A stretch of DNA of 64,000 nt from JAWXCE01 sp034440495 (lineage in GTDB: Bacteria > Pseudomonadota > Alphaproteobacteria > Rhizobiales > Rhodomicrobiaceae), in contig JAWXCE010000022.1 of assembly GCA_034440495.1 (NCBI GenBank), positions 1-64,000 on the forward strand, read 5' to 3'. The position numbers were made by a program, and so were the translations under genes. Positions 8,268 to 16,161 of the stretch are shown one piece after another (positions within the stretch are counted from its first letter, which is position 1; every line of letters begins with the position of its first letter). The notes under the pieces are model-generated. The model made no database searches and was not told where the DNA came from. It saw nothing but the letters and a program-made list of their open reading frames with translations.

Positions 8268-8594
8268 TCCTTAAGCGGATCATGGCCCCAGTTCATCAGC
8301 GAATAACGCCAGCGCGTGCTAGTAATGTCGCCGTTCGGGCGCTGCGCGGCGCTATGTGTCTTAATGGAAGCGACGACCTTGCTCATATGCCGGTAATCAT
8401 CATCTGATAGATTGCCGTCGCGTGACCTTTTGATCTCCGCAATGCGTGTCCCGAGGCATGACCCATCGACTCTTCTCCCTCAGCCTCCCGCTGCCCTATG
8501 GACCGGCTTTCATCCGTTCGAGCCAGTCCTTAAGTTCGCTCGCATGCATATTCAGCAGCCGGTCAAACTCCTCCTGTATTTCTTGATCCCGCAT
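8264..8594 (-). pseudogene. Broken DUF3140 gene (premature stop and frame changes)
   Basis: Three pieces of one protein lie in different frames on the minus strand. ATG at 8594 opens MRDQEIQEEFDRLLNMHASE and runs to TAG at 8498-8496. A short piece containing SMGHASG follows in another frame. The last piece (TRIAEIKRSRDGNLSDDDYR through TRWRYSLMNWGHDPLKD) ends with TAA at 8266-8264. The order and the closing WRYSLMNWGHDPLK match small DUF3140 proteins (about 105 residues). At least two frame changes are needed, so the gene is inactive. It lies 8 bp behind the stress-type flavin protein and was probably co-transcribed with it. Confidence 0.75.
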
Positions 8595-8602
8595 AACAGA
8601 TT

Positions 8603-9103
8603 TTACCGGTTAAATTCGATTTTGGCAGTGACCCCAACATGCGGTTCACTATCGCTTAGGTTCGCCTTGGCGATCTCCCAGCCGAAAGTTATGGGGTTGC
8701 CCACCGACGCCCAAATCATGGCGTTGTCGAGTTGAAACTCCATCATGGTCATGTTGGGATCATCTTTCCCACTGTACCAGGCAGCCACGACTGGACTCCA
8801 GAACTGCTCAATTTTCGCGTCGGTTTTATTTTCGCGCAGAATACCTGTCATACAGCCGTGAAAGTCATGGTTTTTGCCCACGACACAAAAATGCGCTTGT
8901 GCTCCCTGACCCACAGATTTCAGTAAGTCAGAGTCTCGGCGGGTGAAAAACCAGATGGTGTTTGCCGCCGGATCGAGCTGCGGCGCCATGGGCTGCATAT
9001 GATCGCCGGAGTTCACTACTCCAAGCATTCCCGCATGTACGTCCCCAAGTTCATCCCAAAGCTGCCTGGCTGGCTGTATGCGCGCGAGATCGAGATCGGC
9101 CAT
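8603..9103 (-). CDS. General stress protein 26-like, pyridoxamine 5'-phosphate oxidase fold
   Basis: This 166-residue protein belongs to the split-barrel flavin-binding 'Pyrid_ox_like' family (general stress protein 26). Visible features are the strand NTIWFFTRRDSDLL, the middle QAHFCVVGKNHDFHGCMTG, and the C-terminal WSPVVAAWYSGKDDPNMTMM followed by AMIWAS. Members bind FMN or FAD, and the exact reaction is usually unknown; it is not the vitamin B6 enzyme PdxH. The start at 9103 follows a very good ribosome binding site (AAAGGGGA) by about six bases. A broken DUF3140 gene follows directly. A long perfect inverted repeat lies about 200 bp upstream and may regulate it. Confidence 0.85.
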   Translation of the reverse strand: MADLDLARIQPARQLWDELGDVHAGMLGVVNSGDHMQPMAPQLDPAANTIWFFTRRDSDLLKSVGQGAQAHFCVVGKNHDFHGCMTGILRENKTDAKIEQFWSPVVAAWYSGKDDPNMTMMEFQLDNAMIWASVGNPITFGWEIAKANLSDSEPHVGVTAKIEFNR

Positions 9104-9306
9104 GAATTTCCCCTTTCACAAAGACTGGCTGTTAACCGCCAACCTTTCATGAATGTTCCGCAACCAACCACAAGTTATGGATTTTCTAGCCAAAAAAGCC
9201 ACGTCACGAAGACTGGCCATCGCGGCGATGACCAAATGGGAGAACTCTTAATGAACAAAACTCACCAAAAATTAACCAAAACAGCGACGTGAACGTAAAT
9301 GGAACA

Positions 9307-9340
9307 TGAACAGTTGTCCAATTGATTGGACAACTGTTCA
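9307..9340. promoter_or_regulatory. Perfect 15-bp inverted repeat with 4-base centre, in a 309-bp gene-free stretch
   Basis: TGAACAGTTGTCCAA at 9307-9321 is followed by four bases and then its exact reverse complement at 9326-9340. There is no T-run on either side, so it is not an ordinary terminator. It lies between the stress-type flavin protein gene (start 9103, leftward) and the 3' end of tRNA-Lys (9413). It may be an operator for a dimeric regulator or a stable RNA hairpin trailing the tRNA. The rest of 9104-9412 is AT-rich and shows no gene I recognise. Confidence 0.6.
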
Positions 9341-9412
9341 GTGAGATTGGAAAACCAGGAACAAAAGAAAACGGTTTTTTTTAGATAACCATCTGATTTT
9401 ATTTAGAAAATC

Positions 9413-9488
9413 TGGTGGGTGCGCCAGGGATCGAACCTGGGACATGCTGATTAAGAGTCAACCGCTCTACCAACTGAGCTACGCACCC
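9413..9488 (-). tRNA. tRNA-Lys (anticodon CTT)
   Basis: The minus strand reads GGGTGCGTAGCTCAGTTGG from 9488 and ends with an encoded CCA at 9415-9413, 76 bases in all. The acceptor stem GGGTGCG pairs with CGCACCC, the anticodon stem GTTGA with TCAGC, and the T arm is CCAGG-TTCGATC-CCTGG. The seven-base anticodon loop CTCTTAA gives anticodon CTT, reading AAG lysine codons. All standard conserved bases are present. Confidence 0.97.
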
Positions 9489-9825
9489 GCCGTTCTGAAC
9501 AGCAGGATGCAGGCATCGTATGGCTGCGTCAAGGCGGTAGCCGCATATTCGTCGTCATCCTGCTCCGCACCTTGAAAGCCGCGTTTATTTCGATTGGCGG
9601 CATATCGGCTGCGATATGCCGGTCGGCGTACTCTGGATGGGAACGCCTCGATCTTGTGCGGCAGATCGGCGAGGGTAAAAATAAGCTTTTCTCCCCCGCC
9701 ATACCTGGCAAAGTTTGCGGAGCGGGCGCGTAGTTCAATCCAGCTCAGGCACATGACGGCATATTCGCAAAAAACAAAGCGGCGAAATGTCCGCTGCTTT
9801 AGATAGCCCAATTCTATAGGGCCAG
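9489..9825. other. Gene-poor stretch between tRNA-Lys and the leuA 3' end
   Basis: Open frames exist here on the minus strand (one of 110 codons ends inside the tRNA gene and begins before the likely leuA terminator), but none has a ribosome binding site or a recognisable protein family. I see the leuA terminator at its right end and otherwise nothing I can name. Confidence 0.4.
9769..9795 (-). terminator. Rho-independent terminator of leuA
   Basis: On the minus strand AGCGG, an 8-base loop and CCGCT (9795-9778) are followed by TTGTTTTTT. It begins 31 bp behind the leuA stop codon. The stem is only five pairs, extended imperfectly by flanking A and T runs. Confidence 0.55.
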
Positions 9826-11397
9826 TTAAACGGCCTGGGCGTCAGGCGCGGTTTTCTCCCGCCTCACCATCAGTTTATTGAGCGCACTGACATAAGCGCG
9901 TGCGCTGGCAACCAGCGTATCCGTGTCGGCCCCGCGCCCTGTCACGGTCTTGCCCGCTTCCTCCAGCCGCACGCTCACCTCGGCCTGCGCGTCGGTGCCT
10001 TCCGTCACCGCATGAACCTGATAAAGCGGCAGCCGGGCTTCGTGCGGCACGATCATCTTGATCGCCCGGAACACAGCGTCCACCGGGCCGTCGCCATGCG
10101 CCTCCGCCGTTTGTTGGCGACCGTTCACATCAAGCGTCAGCGCCGCCCTCGCCTGCCCGCCCGTGCCCGCGATAACCATTAGGGACAAAACCCGGATGCG
10201 GTCATGCGCGCTCGCCATCTCCTGGTCGACCAGCGCCTCGATGTCCTCGTCATAAACGTGCTTCTTGCGGTCAGCCAAGTCCTTCATGCGCGTAAAAGCG
10301 TCCTCAAGTGCGTTGTCGCCCAGTTCATAACCCATCTCCTTCAGCTTTTCGCGGAAGGCGTGGCGGCCGGAGTGTTTGCCCATGACGAGCGCGGATTCGC
10401 GCAAACCGATGCTTTCCGGCGTCATAATCTCGTAGGTCGCTGCGTTTTTCAGCACGCCGTCCTGGTGGATTCCGCTTTCATGCGCGAAAGCGTTCTTGCC
10501 GACGATCGCCTTATTGTATTGCACCGGAAACGCCGTTACGGCGGACACCAGCTTCGAGGCGCGGGTGATGTAGGTCGCGTCGATCCCCGTCGTGTAGGGC
10601 AGCAAATCGCGGCGGGTGTTGATCGCCATGACGATTTCCTCCAGCGCGGCGTTGCCCGCCCGCTCGCCGAGGCCATTGATGGTGCATTCGATTTGCCGAG
10701 CGCCCGCTCGCAGGCCGGCCAGACTGTTCGCCGTTGCCAAGCCCAGATCGTTATGGCAGTGGGTGGAGAAAATGACGCTGTCCGCGCCGGGCACGCGCTC
10801 GATCAGCATTTTGATGAGGTCGTGGAATTCCTCAGGCACGGCGTAGCCCACCGTGTCGGGGATGTTGATAGTGGTCGCGCCCGCTTTGATCGCCGCCTCG
10901 ACGCATTTGCAGAGAAAATCGTGCTCGGTGCGGGTGGCGTCCATGGCCGACCACTCGACATCATCTGTGAAGCCGCGCGCGCGGCTGACGGAGGTGGTCA
11001 CGGCCGCGTGCACCTGCTCCATGCTCATCTGCAACTGGAATTGCCGGTGCAGCGGCGACGTGCCGATGAAGGTGTGAATGCGCCCGCGCTTGGCGGTTTT
11101 GATGGCCTCGCCAGCTCGGTCGATGTCCTTCGGGTTGGCGCGGGCGAGGCCGCACACGACGGCGTTCTTTATGACGCCGGAAATTTCCGAGACGGCCTGA
11201 AAATCGCCGTTCGACGCGATGGGAAACCCGGCCTCGATGATATCCACGCCCATGGTGTCGAGCAATTCGGCGATCTGGATTTTCTCTTCATGCGTCATGG
11301 AGGCGCCGGGCGACTGCTCCCCATCGCGCAATGTCGTGTCGAAAATAAAAACGCGACCGCTGTCATTCGGTTGAGCGGGCGTAGAGACGCTGGTCAT
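9826..11397 (-). CDS. leuA: 2-isopropylmalate synthase
   Basis: LeuA condenses acetyl-CoA with 2-oxoisovalerate, the first committed step of leucine synthesis. The 523-residue protein opens its TIM barrel with FDTTLRDGEQSPGASMTHEEK-type catalytic residues (Arg and Asp of TLRDGEQ), has the metal-binding HCHNDLGLATANSLAG loop (His-x-His), and NGLGERAGNAALEE. The C-terminal third, after about residue 390, is the leucine-binding regulatory domain, so feedback inhibition is expected. The ATG at 11397 is preceded by AGGA. A 12-codon ORF with a strong ribosome binding site lies just upstream and could couple expression to translation. Confidence 0.95.
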   Translation of the reverse strand: MTSVSTPAQPNDSGRVFIFDTTLRDGEQSPGASMTHEEKIQIAELLDTMGVDIIEAGFPIASNGDFQAVSEISGVIKNAVVCGLARANPKDIDRAGEAIKTAKRGRIHTFIGTSPLHRQFQLQMSMEQVHAAVTTSVSRARGFTDDVEWSAMDATRTEHDFLCKCVEAAIKAGATTINIPDTVGYAVPEEFHDLIKMLIERVPGADSVIFSTHCHNDLGLATANSLAGLRAGARQIECTINGLGERAGNAALEEIVMAINTRRDLLPYTTGIDATYITRASKLVSAVTAFPVQYNKAIVGKNAFAHESGIHQDGVLKNAATYEIMTPESIGLRESALVMGKHSGRHAFREKLKEMGYELGDNALEDAFTRMKDLADRKKHVYDEDIEALVDQEMASAHDRIRVLSLMVIAGTGGQARAALTLDVNGRQQTAEAHGDGPVDAVFRAIKMIVPHEARLPLYQVHAVTEGTDAQAEVSVRLEEAGKTVTGRGADTDTLVASARAYVSALNKLMVRREKTAPDAQAV

Positions 11398-11418
11398 GTC
11401 GCTAGTTCCTGATGCTGG

Positions 11419-11457
11419 TTATATTGGCCCGGCGATGCCGGTGATCCGCTGCTTCAT
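11419..11457 (-). CDS. Short upstream ORF (12 codons), possible leader peptide of leuA
   Basis: The minus strand encodes MKQRITGIAGPI and a TAA stop at 11421-11419. A very strong ribosome binding site, AGGGGAGGAC, stands directly before its ATG. The stop is 21 bp before the leuA start, a distance suited to translational coupling or attenuation. It contains three Ile codons (two ATC and a rare ATA just before the stop) but no Leu codon, so it is not a classical leucine leader. I did not find a clear terminator/antiterminator pair. Confidence 0.4.
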   Translation of the reverse strand: MKQRITGIAGPI

Positions 11458-11892
11458 GTCCTCCCCTGAAAGCCCGGCTGGCATGCGCGAAAATGATATG
11501 CCGCTAATCAGCGTTCAGGGGCGTCTAATTAGAGCCAGTGGCGCTACCGGGTTCAGAGCAGACGCACGCGGCCGGCAAGCGAAAATGCTTGCTAAACAAA
11601 GCGCATGTCTGCAGGAGCGCGAAACCATAAAACGTCCATGGACAGAAATAACCACGTCGTCTTCATAAATCAGCGACGCGGGATATGACAAGGTCTAAAA
11701 TTGCATGACGCGTCGGGGCTAAACCGGTGAGAGACCTGGGGTGAAAATCCCACAGCGCGTATTTTTCGTCGCCGATCGCAAGCCCCGGCTTTTTATTCGT
11801 GCCAAAACTGATAAACTTAAACTCATCTTTTTGCAAATCGCAAAAAAGTCGCACAAGCTTTCGATGAATTAAAATGAGTGATAGTGAGTTCA
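11458..11892. other. Gene-poor stretch upstream of leuA; possible fragment of a FAH-like gene
   Basis: No intact gene is recognised. On the minus strand 11893-11663 is open for 76 codons and contains KFISFGTNKKPGLAIGDEKY, which faintly resembles the N-terminus of fumarylacetoacetate-hydrolase-family proteins ('MKxxSFG...PGL..GD'). There is no continuation of that family downstream. If real, it is a decayed fragment. Confidence 0.25.
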
Positions 11893-12168
11893 ATGAGCCG
11901 CTTTGTAACTATCATGCTGCTGGTTATTTCGGCCGCAGCTTTGTGGACCGCACCCGTCTATGCTGCAACGTGTTCGCAAGGCATGACAATGGTTGAGAAC
12001 GCAATCGATACTTTCCAACTCGACGCCAACCAGCGCTACAAAGCCGAGCTTTTGCTTCGCACGGCAATCATCGCTGAGGAGCTAGGGCAGGAGCGCAAGT
12101 GCAAAATCATCCTGGGCGACATCATCCAGTATTATCTCCTGAAGAAAGCTCCCAAGGTTGATAATTGA
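11893..12168 (+). CDS. Small secreted two-cysteine helical protein
   Basis: The predicted 91-residue product has a signal peptide (MSRFVTIMLLVISAAALW.. ending near VYA) and a mature part of about 65 mostly helical residues. Its two cysteines are 43 residues apart (CSQGM ... ERKCKI), suitable for a disulfide holding a helical hairpin. The start at 11893 gives a compact signal peptide; GTG at 11878 is an alternative. The family is not one I recognise, but the protein at 13376-13630 shares the same cysteine spacing and several flanking residues, so the two look like paralogues. Function unknown; a periplasmic location is likely. Confidence 0.65.
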   Translation: MSRFVTIMLLVISAAALWTAPVYAATCSQGMTMVENAIDTFQLDANQRYKAELLLRTAIIAEELGQERKCKIILGDIIQYYLLKKAPKVDN

Positions 12169-12173
12169 GGTTC

Positions 12174-13085
12174 CTAACACACAATTTCGCCACGCATCAC
12201 GACCACGGCCTGGCCACCGATGCGCACAGTGCGAAGCTTGCTGTCTTTGATATCGAACTCCAGAGTAATCTCGGACGGGCGGCCCATTTCTATTCCCTGT
12301 TCGATAATGCAGGTCTGAACGCCCTCTCCCGGCTTGTCAAAGCGCTGGATAATGCTCGCCAAAGCAACCGCCGCCGAGCCGGTGGCCGGGTCTTCGGGCA
12401 TGCCCATGCCGGGCGCGAACATACGGGCGTGAAAACCACATTTTTGTTTTAGCGTCTCACGGCAATACAGGTAAGCGGCAGCGGCTGTGTTAGCGCCGAA
12501 ACCCGCAGTCCAATGGGCGTGAACAACACGAGCGCGCCGGATCGCCTCAAGCCCCTGCACAGGCACGAACGTGAAGGATGGACCGACGGAGTACCGGGTG
12601 GGCTTATGATTCTCAAACCCGATTTCGGACGGCGCGAGGCCCAAGGCCGCCGCCAACCTGTCATCGTGCGCCGGAAACCCCGCCTCCTCGGGAAGCTTCG
12701 GCGCGTCGAATTCCGCATAAGCGGCTTCGGAGGGGTTGCGCCTGACGCCGACACGTAGCAAGCCGCCCTTCGCCTCAAGGACTATCAAGGCGTCCGAAAG
12801 GCTGGCGTTGCCCCAGATACGCTCCTCAGCGAGCAGGACTGCGGTTCCGATGGTTGGATGTCCCGCGAAATCGAGTTCCATGTTAGGCGTAAATATTCGG
12901 ATGCTGGCGGTGTGAGATGAATTACTGGGCGGAAACACGAACACGGTTTCGGAAAGGTTGAACTCGCGAGCCAGCGACTGCATCGCGGCGTCGTTCAAAC
13001 CATCAGCTTTGCTTATCACAGCCAGCGGATTGCCTTGCATTTTAGCAGCGGTGAAAACGTCCAAAACGACATAAGGTCTATTCAT
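12174..13085 (-). CDS. PhzF-family protein (isomerase/epimerase fold)
   Basis: This 303-residue protein belongs to the PhzF phenazine-biosynthesis-like family, which has a duplicated diaminopimelate-epimerase fold. Visible marks are YVVLDVFTAAKMQGNPLAV at the N-terminus, the catalytic-Glu stretch REFNLSETVFV, RIFTPNMELDFAGHPTIGTA in the first half, and GMPEDPATGSAAVAL in the second. Most family members have no known substrate and no link to phenazines; no phenazine genes lie here. The start at 13085 (MNRPYVV) has a GGGGAG site about six bases upstream. Confidence 0.9.
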   Translation of the reverse strand: MNRPYVVLDVFTAAKMQGNPLAVISKADGLNDAAMQSLAREFNLSETVFVFPPSNSSHTASIRIFTPNMELDFAGHPTIGTAVLLAEERIWGNASLSDALIVLEAKGGLLRVGVRRNPSEAAYAEFDAPKLPEEAGFPAHDDRLAAALGLAPSEIGFENHKPTRYSVGPSFTFVPVQGLEAIRRARVVHAHWTAGFGANTAAAAYLYCRETLKQKCGFHARMFAPGMGMPEDPATGSAAVALASIIQRFDKPGEGVQTCIIEQGIEMGRPSEITLEFDIKDSKLRTVRIGGQAVVVMRGEIVC

Positions 13086-13375
13086 TTTTGCTCCCCGCGT
13101 CCCGTGGGCCTGCCTTGCAACCATACCGCAATAAGGCTGTGCGCGCAGGCGTCATTTAGGATATGCACCAATTCAGCCGTATCGAATAGCGACTTTGTTA
13201 AACGGGAATGCACCTTGCGTATTTGGATCGCTCTCCGCTGAAAGTTGAATAAGTTTTTACCTTTTTAAGCAGCCGGAATGCCGTAGATGCCTTTAAAATG
13301 TCTGGATCCGTTCATAGCTGCACCATACCCCGACGAATTCACGGGATAACGTGAACCGAAAAACAGGAGATTCAA

Positions 13376-13630
13376 ATGAAGACCATTCTCGCAGCCGCCG
13401 CAGTGATGACCATGCTCGCCGCGCCAGCTTTTGCCGCCCCTGATTGCACCAAAAGAATGGGCAAGCTCGATGAGGCCATCAAAACCGCGACCGTCAAACC
13501 GGAAGACATGAAAAAGGTGCAAGACATCCGCGTTAAGGGCGATGAGCTGATGAAGGCTGGTAAACAGGACGAATGCAAAATAGCGGTTAAGGAAGCCTTA
13601 GTTATTTTAGGCGTGTCAAAAGCCAAATAA
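13376..13630 (+). CDS. Small secreted two-cysteine helical protein (paralogue of the 11893 gene)
   Basis: The 84-residue product starts with a clean signal peptide (MKTILAAAAVMTMLAAPAFA) and has a mature chain of about 64 charged, helix-prone residues. Cysteines stand 43 residues apart, in CTKRMGKLDEAIKT and QDECKIAVKEAL. The same spacing, a Met four residues after the first Cys, an 'AI.T' stretch and a Cys-Lys-Ile trio also occur in the protein at 11893-12168. A good ribosome binding site (CAGGAG) precedes the ATG, and a terminator follows the stop. No function is known to me; a periplasmic structural or binding role is possible. Confidence 0.75.
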   Translation: MKTILAAAAVMTMLAAPAFAAPDCTKRMGKLDEAIKTATVKPEDMKKVQDIRVKGDELMKAGKQDECKIAVKEALVILGVSKAK

Positions 13631-13650
13631 ATTAAACTTTACAAATAAAA

Positions 13651-13678
13651 AGTGGCGCGCAAAACGCGCTGCTTTTTT
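13651..13678 (+). terminator. Rho-independent terminator after the small secreted protein gene
   Basis: AGTGGCGCG, a five-base loop and CGCGCTGCT form a stem of about nine pairs (two G-T), followed by a run of T to 13678. It begins 20 bp behind the stop codon. Confidence 0.8.
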
Positions 13679-13969
13679 ACAATATAAAGTTTACTTCGGC
13701 TTAACGTAAACTCGTCATATTTGACCAGAAACGCCATTACTTATGGTCAGTAGATGAAATTTGTTACGCACTCACAAAAAGTTGTATTTCCAACGGCAAA
13801 CTGCAAGCCATTGTTTTAGTTTGATAATTGTATTGAGTGTGCGCCCTAAACGTCAGAATATGCCCTTTGTCGATACAGCATTTCGCACAGCCAATACTTT
13901 GACATATCCCCCCGCTAGAATGACATCAATGAGTTCGCTTATCCGTAAAACTTATAGGGGAAACTACAT
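13679..13969. other. AT-rich upstream region of the porin gene
   Basis: This stretch is clearly AT-richer than the surrounding genes and contains no convincing reading frame. It leads into a ribosome binding site (AGGGGA) before the porin ATG at 13970 and presumably contains that gene's promoter. I cannot place -35 and -10 boxes with confidence. Confidence 0.4.
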
Positions 13970-14587
13970 ATGACAAAGCTGGAACCGTGGCGCATAGGCC
14001 TGGCAGCCGCAGTGTTGATGACCAGCGCTGTTTCGACCGTCAACGCCGCCGACGTTTACAAGCGCGAGGAAGCCGTCAGCTTTAAGGACGAGCCAACCGC
14101 GCCGCCCATCGCGTGGGGCGGCTTCTACATCGGCGCTAACCTTGGGGGCAACTTTACCGACGACTTTTTCGGCAACGGTCGCCGCGCATTTGACGCAGAT
14201 GGACAGATTTTGGGTGGTTTGCATGCGGGCTATAATTTGCAACGCTCCACACCACTGGTTCTGGGCCTCGAAACGGACGTGAATTTCTCAGAGGACATCG
14301 AATATCTGTCTACCATCCGCGCGCGCCTTGGCTACGCCGTCGGCAACGTGCTTTTCTACGGCACGGGTGGCGTGGCCTTTGCCAGCTTTGACGACAAGAT
14401 TTTCGAGGACGACACCGAAACCGGTTATGTGTTCGGCGGGGGCGTTGAGGGCAAGGTGCGCCAGAACATGAGCCTTGGCCTCGAAGGGCTTTACCACCAG
14501 TTCGAAGATGTGGGCGTAAGGGGCGGTGGCGAAACCGATATCGACTTCTGGAGCGTACGCGCCAGAGCGACCTTTCACGTGAACTAA
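13970..14587 (+). CDS. Outer-membrane beta-barrel protein (Omp25/RopB-like)
   Basis: The 205-residue product has a signal peptide ending near VNAADVY and an eight-stranded barrel typical of the OmpA-like/Omp25 porin family of Rhizobiales. Family marks are WGGFYIGANLGGNF at the start of the barrel, GGLHAGYNLQ, TIRARLGYAVGNVLFYGTGG, and the terminal strand FWSVRARATFHVN. Its 'barrel repeats' alternate aromatic and small residues as expected. A good ribosome binding site and a strong terminator (14615-14642) frame it as a single-gene unit. Role: surface or envelope structural protein; specific ligand unknown. Confidence 0.88.
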   Translation: MTKLEPWRIGLAAAVLMTSAVSTVNAADVYKREEAVSFKDEPTAPPIAWGGFYIGANLGGNFTDDFFGNGRRAFDADGQILGGLHAGYNLQRSTPLVLGLETDVNFSEDIEYLSTIRARLGYAVGNVLFYGTGGVAFASFDDKIFEDDTETGYVFGGGVEGKVRQNMSLGLEGLYHQFEDVGVRGGGETDIDFWSVRARATFHVN

Positions 14588-14614
14588 GCTGGTTTTAGTT
14601 CAATCATCAAATGC

Positions 14615-14642
14615 AAAAAGCCGCCCCCGCAGGCGGCTTTTT
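14615..14642. terminator. Bidirectional rho-independent terminator
   Basis: AAAAAGCCGCC at 14615-14625 pairs perfectly with GGCGGCTTTTT at 14632-14642 around a six-base loop. It serves the porin gene on the plus strand and, by its symmetry, the convergent gene ending at 14662. Confidence 0.92.
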
Positions 14643-14661
14643 GTTGAAACTGATGGTTTCG

Positions 14662-15174
14662 TCATTTTGCTGTGTTTGCGGTGGCGAAGCCTGGGGTGGC
14701 CGAGTTTAGTGAGGCATCGGCTTTCTGATGGATGTGACGCCATTTTTTATCGGTGTTCTGCACGACTTCGGAGAGAAGCCCCTTTAGCCGCTCCAGAATC
14801 GCACAACGGGCTTCATCGCCCGGCGTTTCTCCAGCGCCAAGTTTCGAGACTTCGTCGAGAAGGGTTTTGTTGCGCCCGTCCATTTCAATTGTGCGTTCGT
14901 CTTTTACCAGAGTGGCGGCTTTTGCGATATAATCCGCATCGCCCCAGCCGCTGCGGGCTTTCAGAGTTTGCAGCTTCTCATGGAGCGCTTTCTTGTTGCG
15001 CTGGTTCATACCGGTGAGAACGGCATTGGCCTCGGATACGGCCACTGAGAAGCCAGCCTGGTCACAGGAAGCCTGAGCGCTGGTCACGGGACAAACAATA
15101 TAAGCCACGACGAGCAATACGATTATGCCCACAAGTGGGGATCTACTGTACGCTAATGGTTTTTCGTCAAGCAT
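14662..15174 (-). CDS. Hypothetical secreted helical protein
   Basis: I do not recognise the family. The 170-residue protein has a hydrophobic N-terminal segment (about residues 14-35, VGIIVLLVVAYIVCPVTSAQ) that is a signal peptide or membrane anchor, then a hydrophilic, helix-rich body with two cysteines (ASCDQAG and ARCAILE). The body is rich in Lys, Glu and Leu and may form a coiled coil. Codon use is like that of its neighbours. It ends against the shared terminator with the porin gene and lies upstream of nothing obviously related. Likely periplasmic. Confidence 0.65.
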   Translation of the reverse strand: MLDEKPLAYSRSPLVGIIVLLVVAYIVCPVTSAQASCDQAGFSVAVSEANAVLTGMNQRNKKALHEKLQTLKARSGWGDADYIAKAATLVKDERTIEMDGRNKTLLDEVSKLGAGETPGDEARCAILERLKGLLSEVVQNTDKKWRHIHQKADASLNSATPGFATANTAK

Positions 15175-15240
15175 GTCAGTGTGATAAACCGCCTCTGAAG
15201 CAGGATTATGGCAATGTGATGCGCCGGACAGTCTTGATGG

Positions 15241-16041
15241 CTAACGGCTGAACTCAAATTTGTACGCAGCGCCAATGCCTATTGCGAACTGATCTTCCGA
15301 TCCACGGTCGTCCACAATCGGGCTGTCGCTTGCGTCATCAAGCAAACGGTCATACTCGGCGTATGCTTTAAGTGCGAGGCGGTCGGAGAATTGATAGCTC
15401 GCGCTTACAGTGACCCCAGCGGAGTGCAGTCCACCCTCAGCATCGAACTGGTTGAGGCCGGAGGCAACCGACTCCGCCGCGCTGACCGAGAAATACTCTT
15501 CCTGATATTCGCTGCTAACCGCCGTCAGGCGCGGCCCGGCGGTGAATGTCCAGGCGCCGCGATTCACTACAGCGTCGGCAGAGAAATTCGCCAAAAAGCC
15601 TTCATGTCCATTCAGGCCCTGAAGCAGCTCAACGCGCGTGCGGAAGTTTTCCGTAGGCCAGTATTCCGCGAACACGCCGAGTTCGAAGGTGAAATCCACT
15701 TCGTTCAAACCGCGCAAATCCTTGTTATCGCCCCTGTCGCGCTCATCGCGGAAGCCGAAAGCCGGCCCGAAACGGAAGCCGCCACGATCGACGATGGCGA
15801 ATCCGCCCGCATCGTCAGGCAAATCGAGATACTCTTTCGATCCTTTGCGAGTGATGTTGAAAATTGGTTTGAACGCAGCCTCGTGATCGTCCGAGCCTTC
15901 ATAGTCCGGCTGTCCGACTACATAACCGCCAATAGTCACAACCCAAACGTCGGCGACTGGCTCGAAATTATCGGCCCGCGCCGCCGCGGCTCCGCCTACA
16001 AGACACAATCCGCACACGGCGAAAGTTTTCAAAGCGCTCAT
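15241..16041 (-). CDS. MipA/OmpV-family outer-membrane protein
   Basis: The 266-residue product has a signal peptide (MSALKTFAVCGLCLVGGAAA, cleavage near ARA) and a barrel of the MipA/OmpV family. Typical points are VTIGGYVVGQPDYEGSDDHE near the N-terminus, the GFRFGPAFGFR strand, the ELGVFAEYWPTENFRTRVEL segment, and the terminal strand FAIGIGAAYKFEF ending close to an aromatic residue. MipA in E. coli is linked to murein-synthesising complexes, but most members have no assigned role. It is transcribed alone on the minus strand, downstream of parC by 120 bp. Confidence 0.87.
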   Translation of the reverse strand: MSALKTFAVCGLCLVGGAAAARADNFEPVADVWVVTIGGYVVGQPDYEGSDDHEAAFKPIFNITRKGSKEYLDLPDDAGGFAIVDRGGFRFGPAFGFRDERDRGDNKDLRGLNEVDFTFELGVFAEYWPTENFRTRVELLQGLNGHEGFLANFSADAVVNRGAWTFTAGPRLTAVSSEYQEEYFSVSAAESVASGLNQFDAEGGLHSAGVTVSASYQFSDRLALKAYAEYDRLLDDASDSPIVDDRGSEDQFAIGIGAAYKFEFSR

Positions 16042-16161
16042 TGTGCCCTCGCATTTCCTAGCTCCGCATTACTCTGATACTCGCGTTTGCGCCGATACAG
16101 CAAACCTTTGCTAACGATATTCACCGATTTAGAACATAGCGTTGCGAATGCGCCACCATCG

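Noticed and set aside
9479..9811. A 110-codon open frame on the minus strand between tRNA-Lys and leuA
   Set aside because: It runs into the tRNA gene, spans the likely leuA terminator, has no ribosome binding site and resembles no family.
10204..11412. A 402-codon open frame on the plus strand
   Set aside because: Antisense to leuA, Arg/Ala/Gly/His-rich, no recognisable domain.
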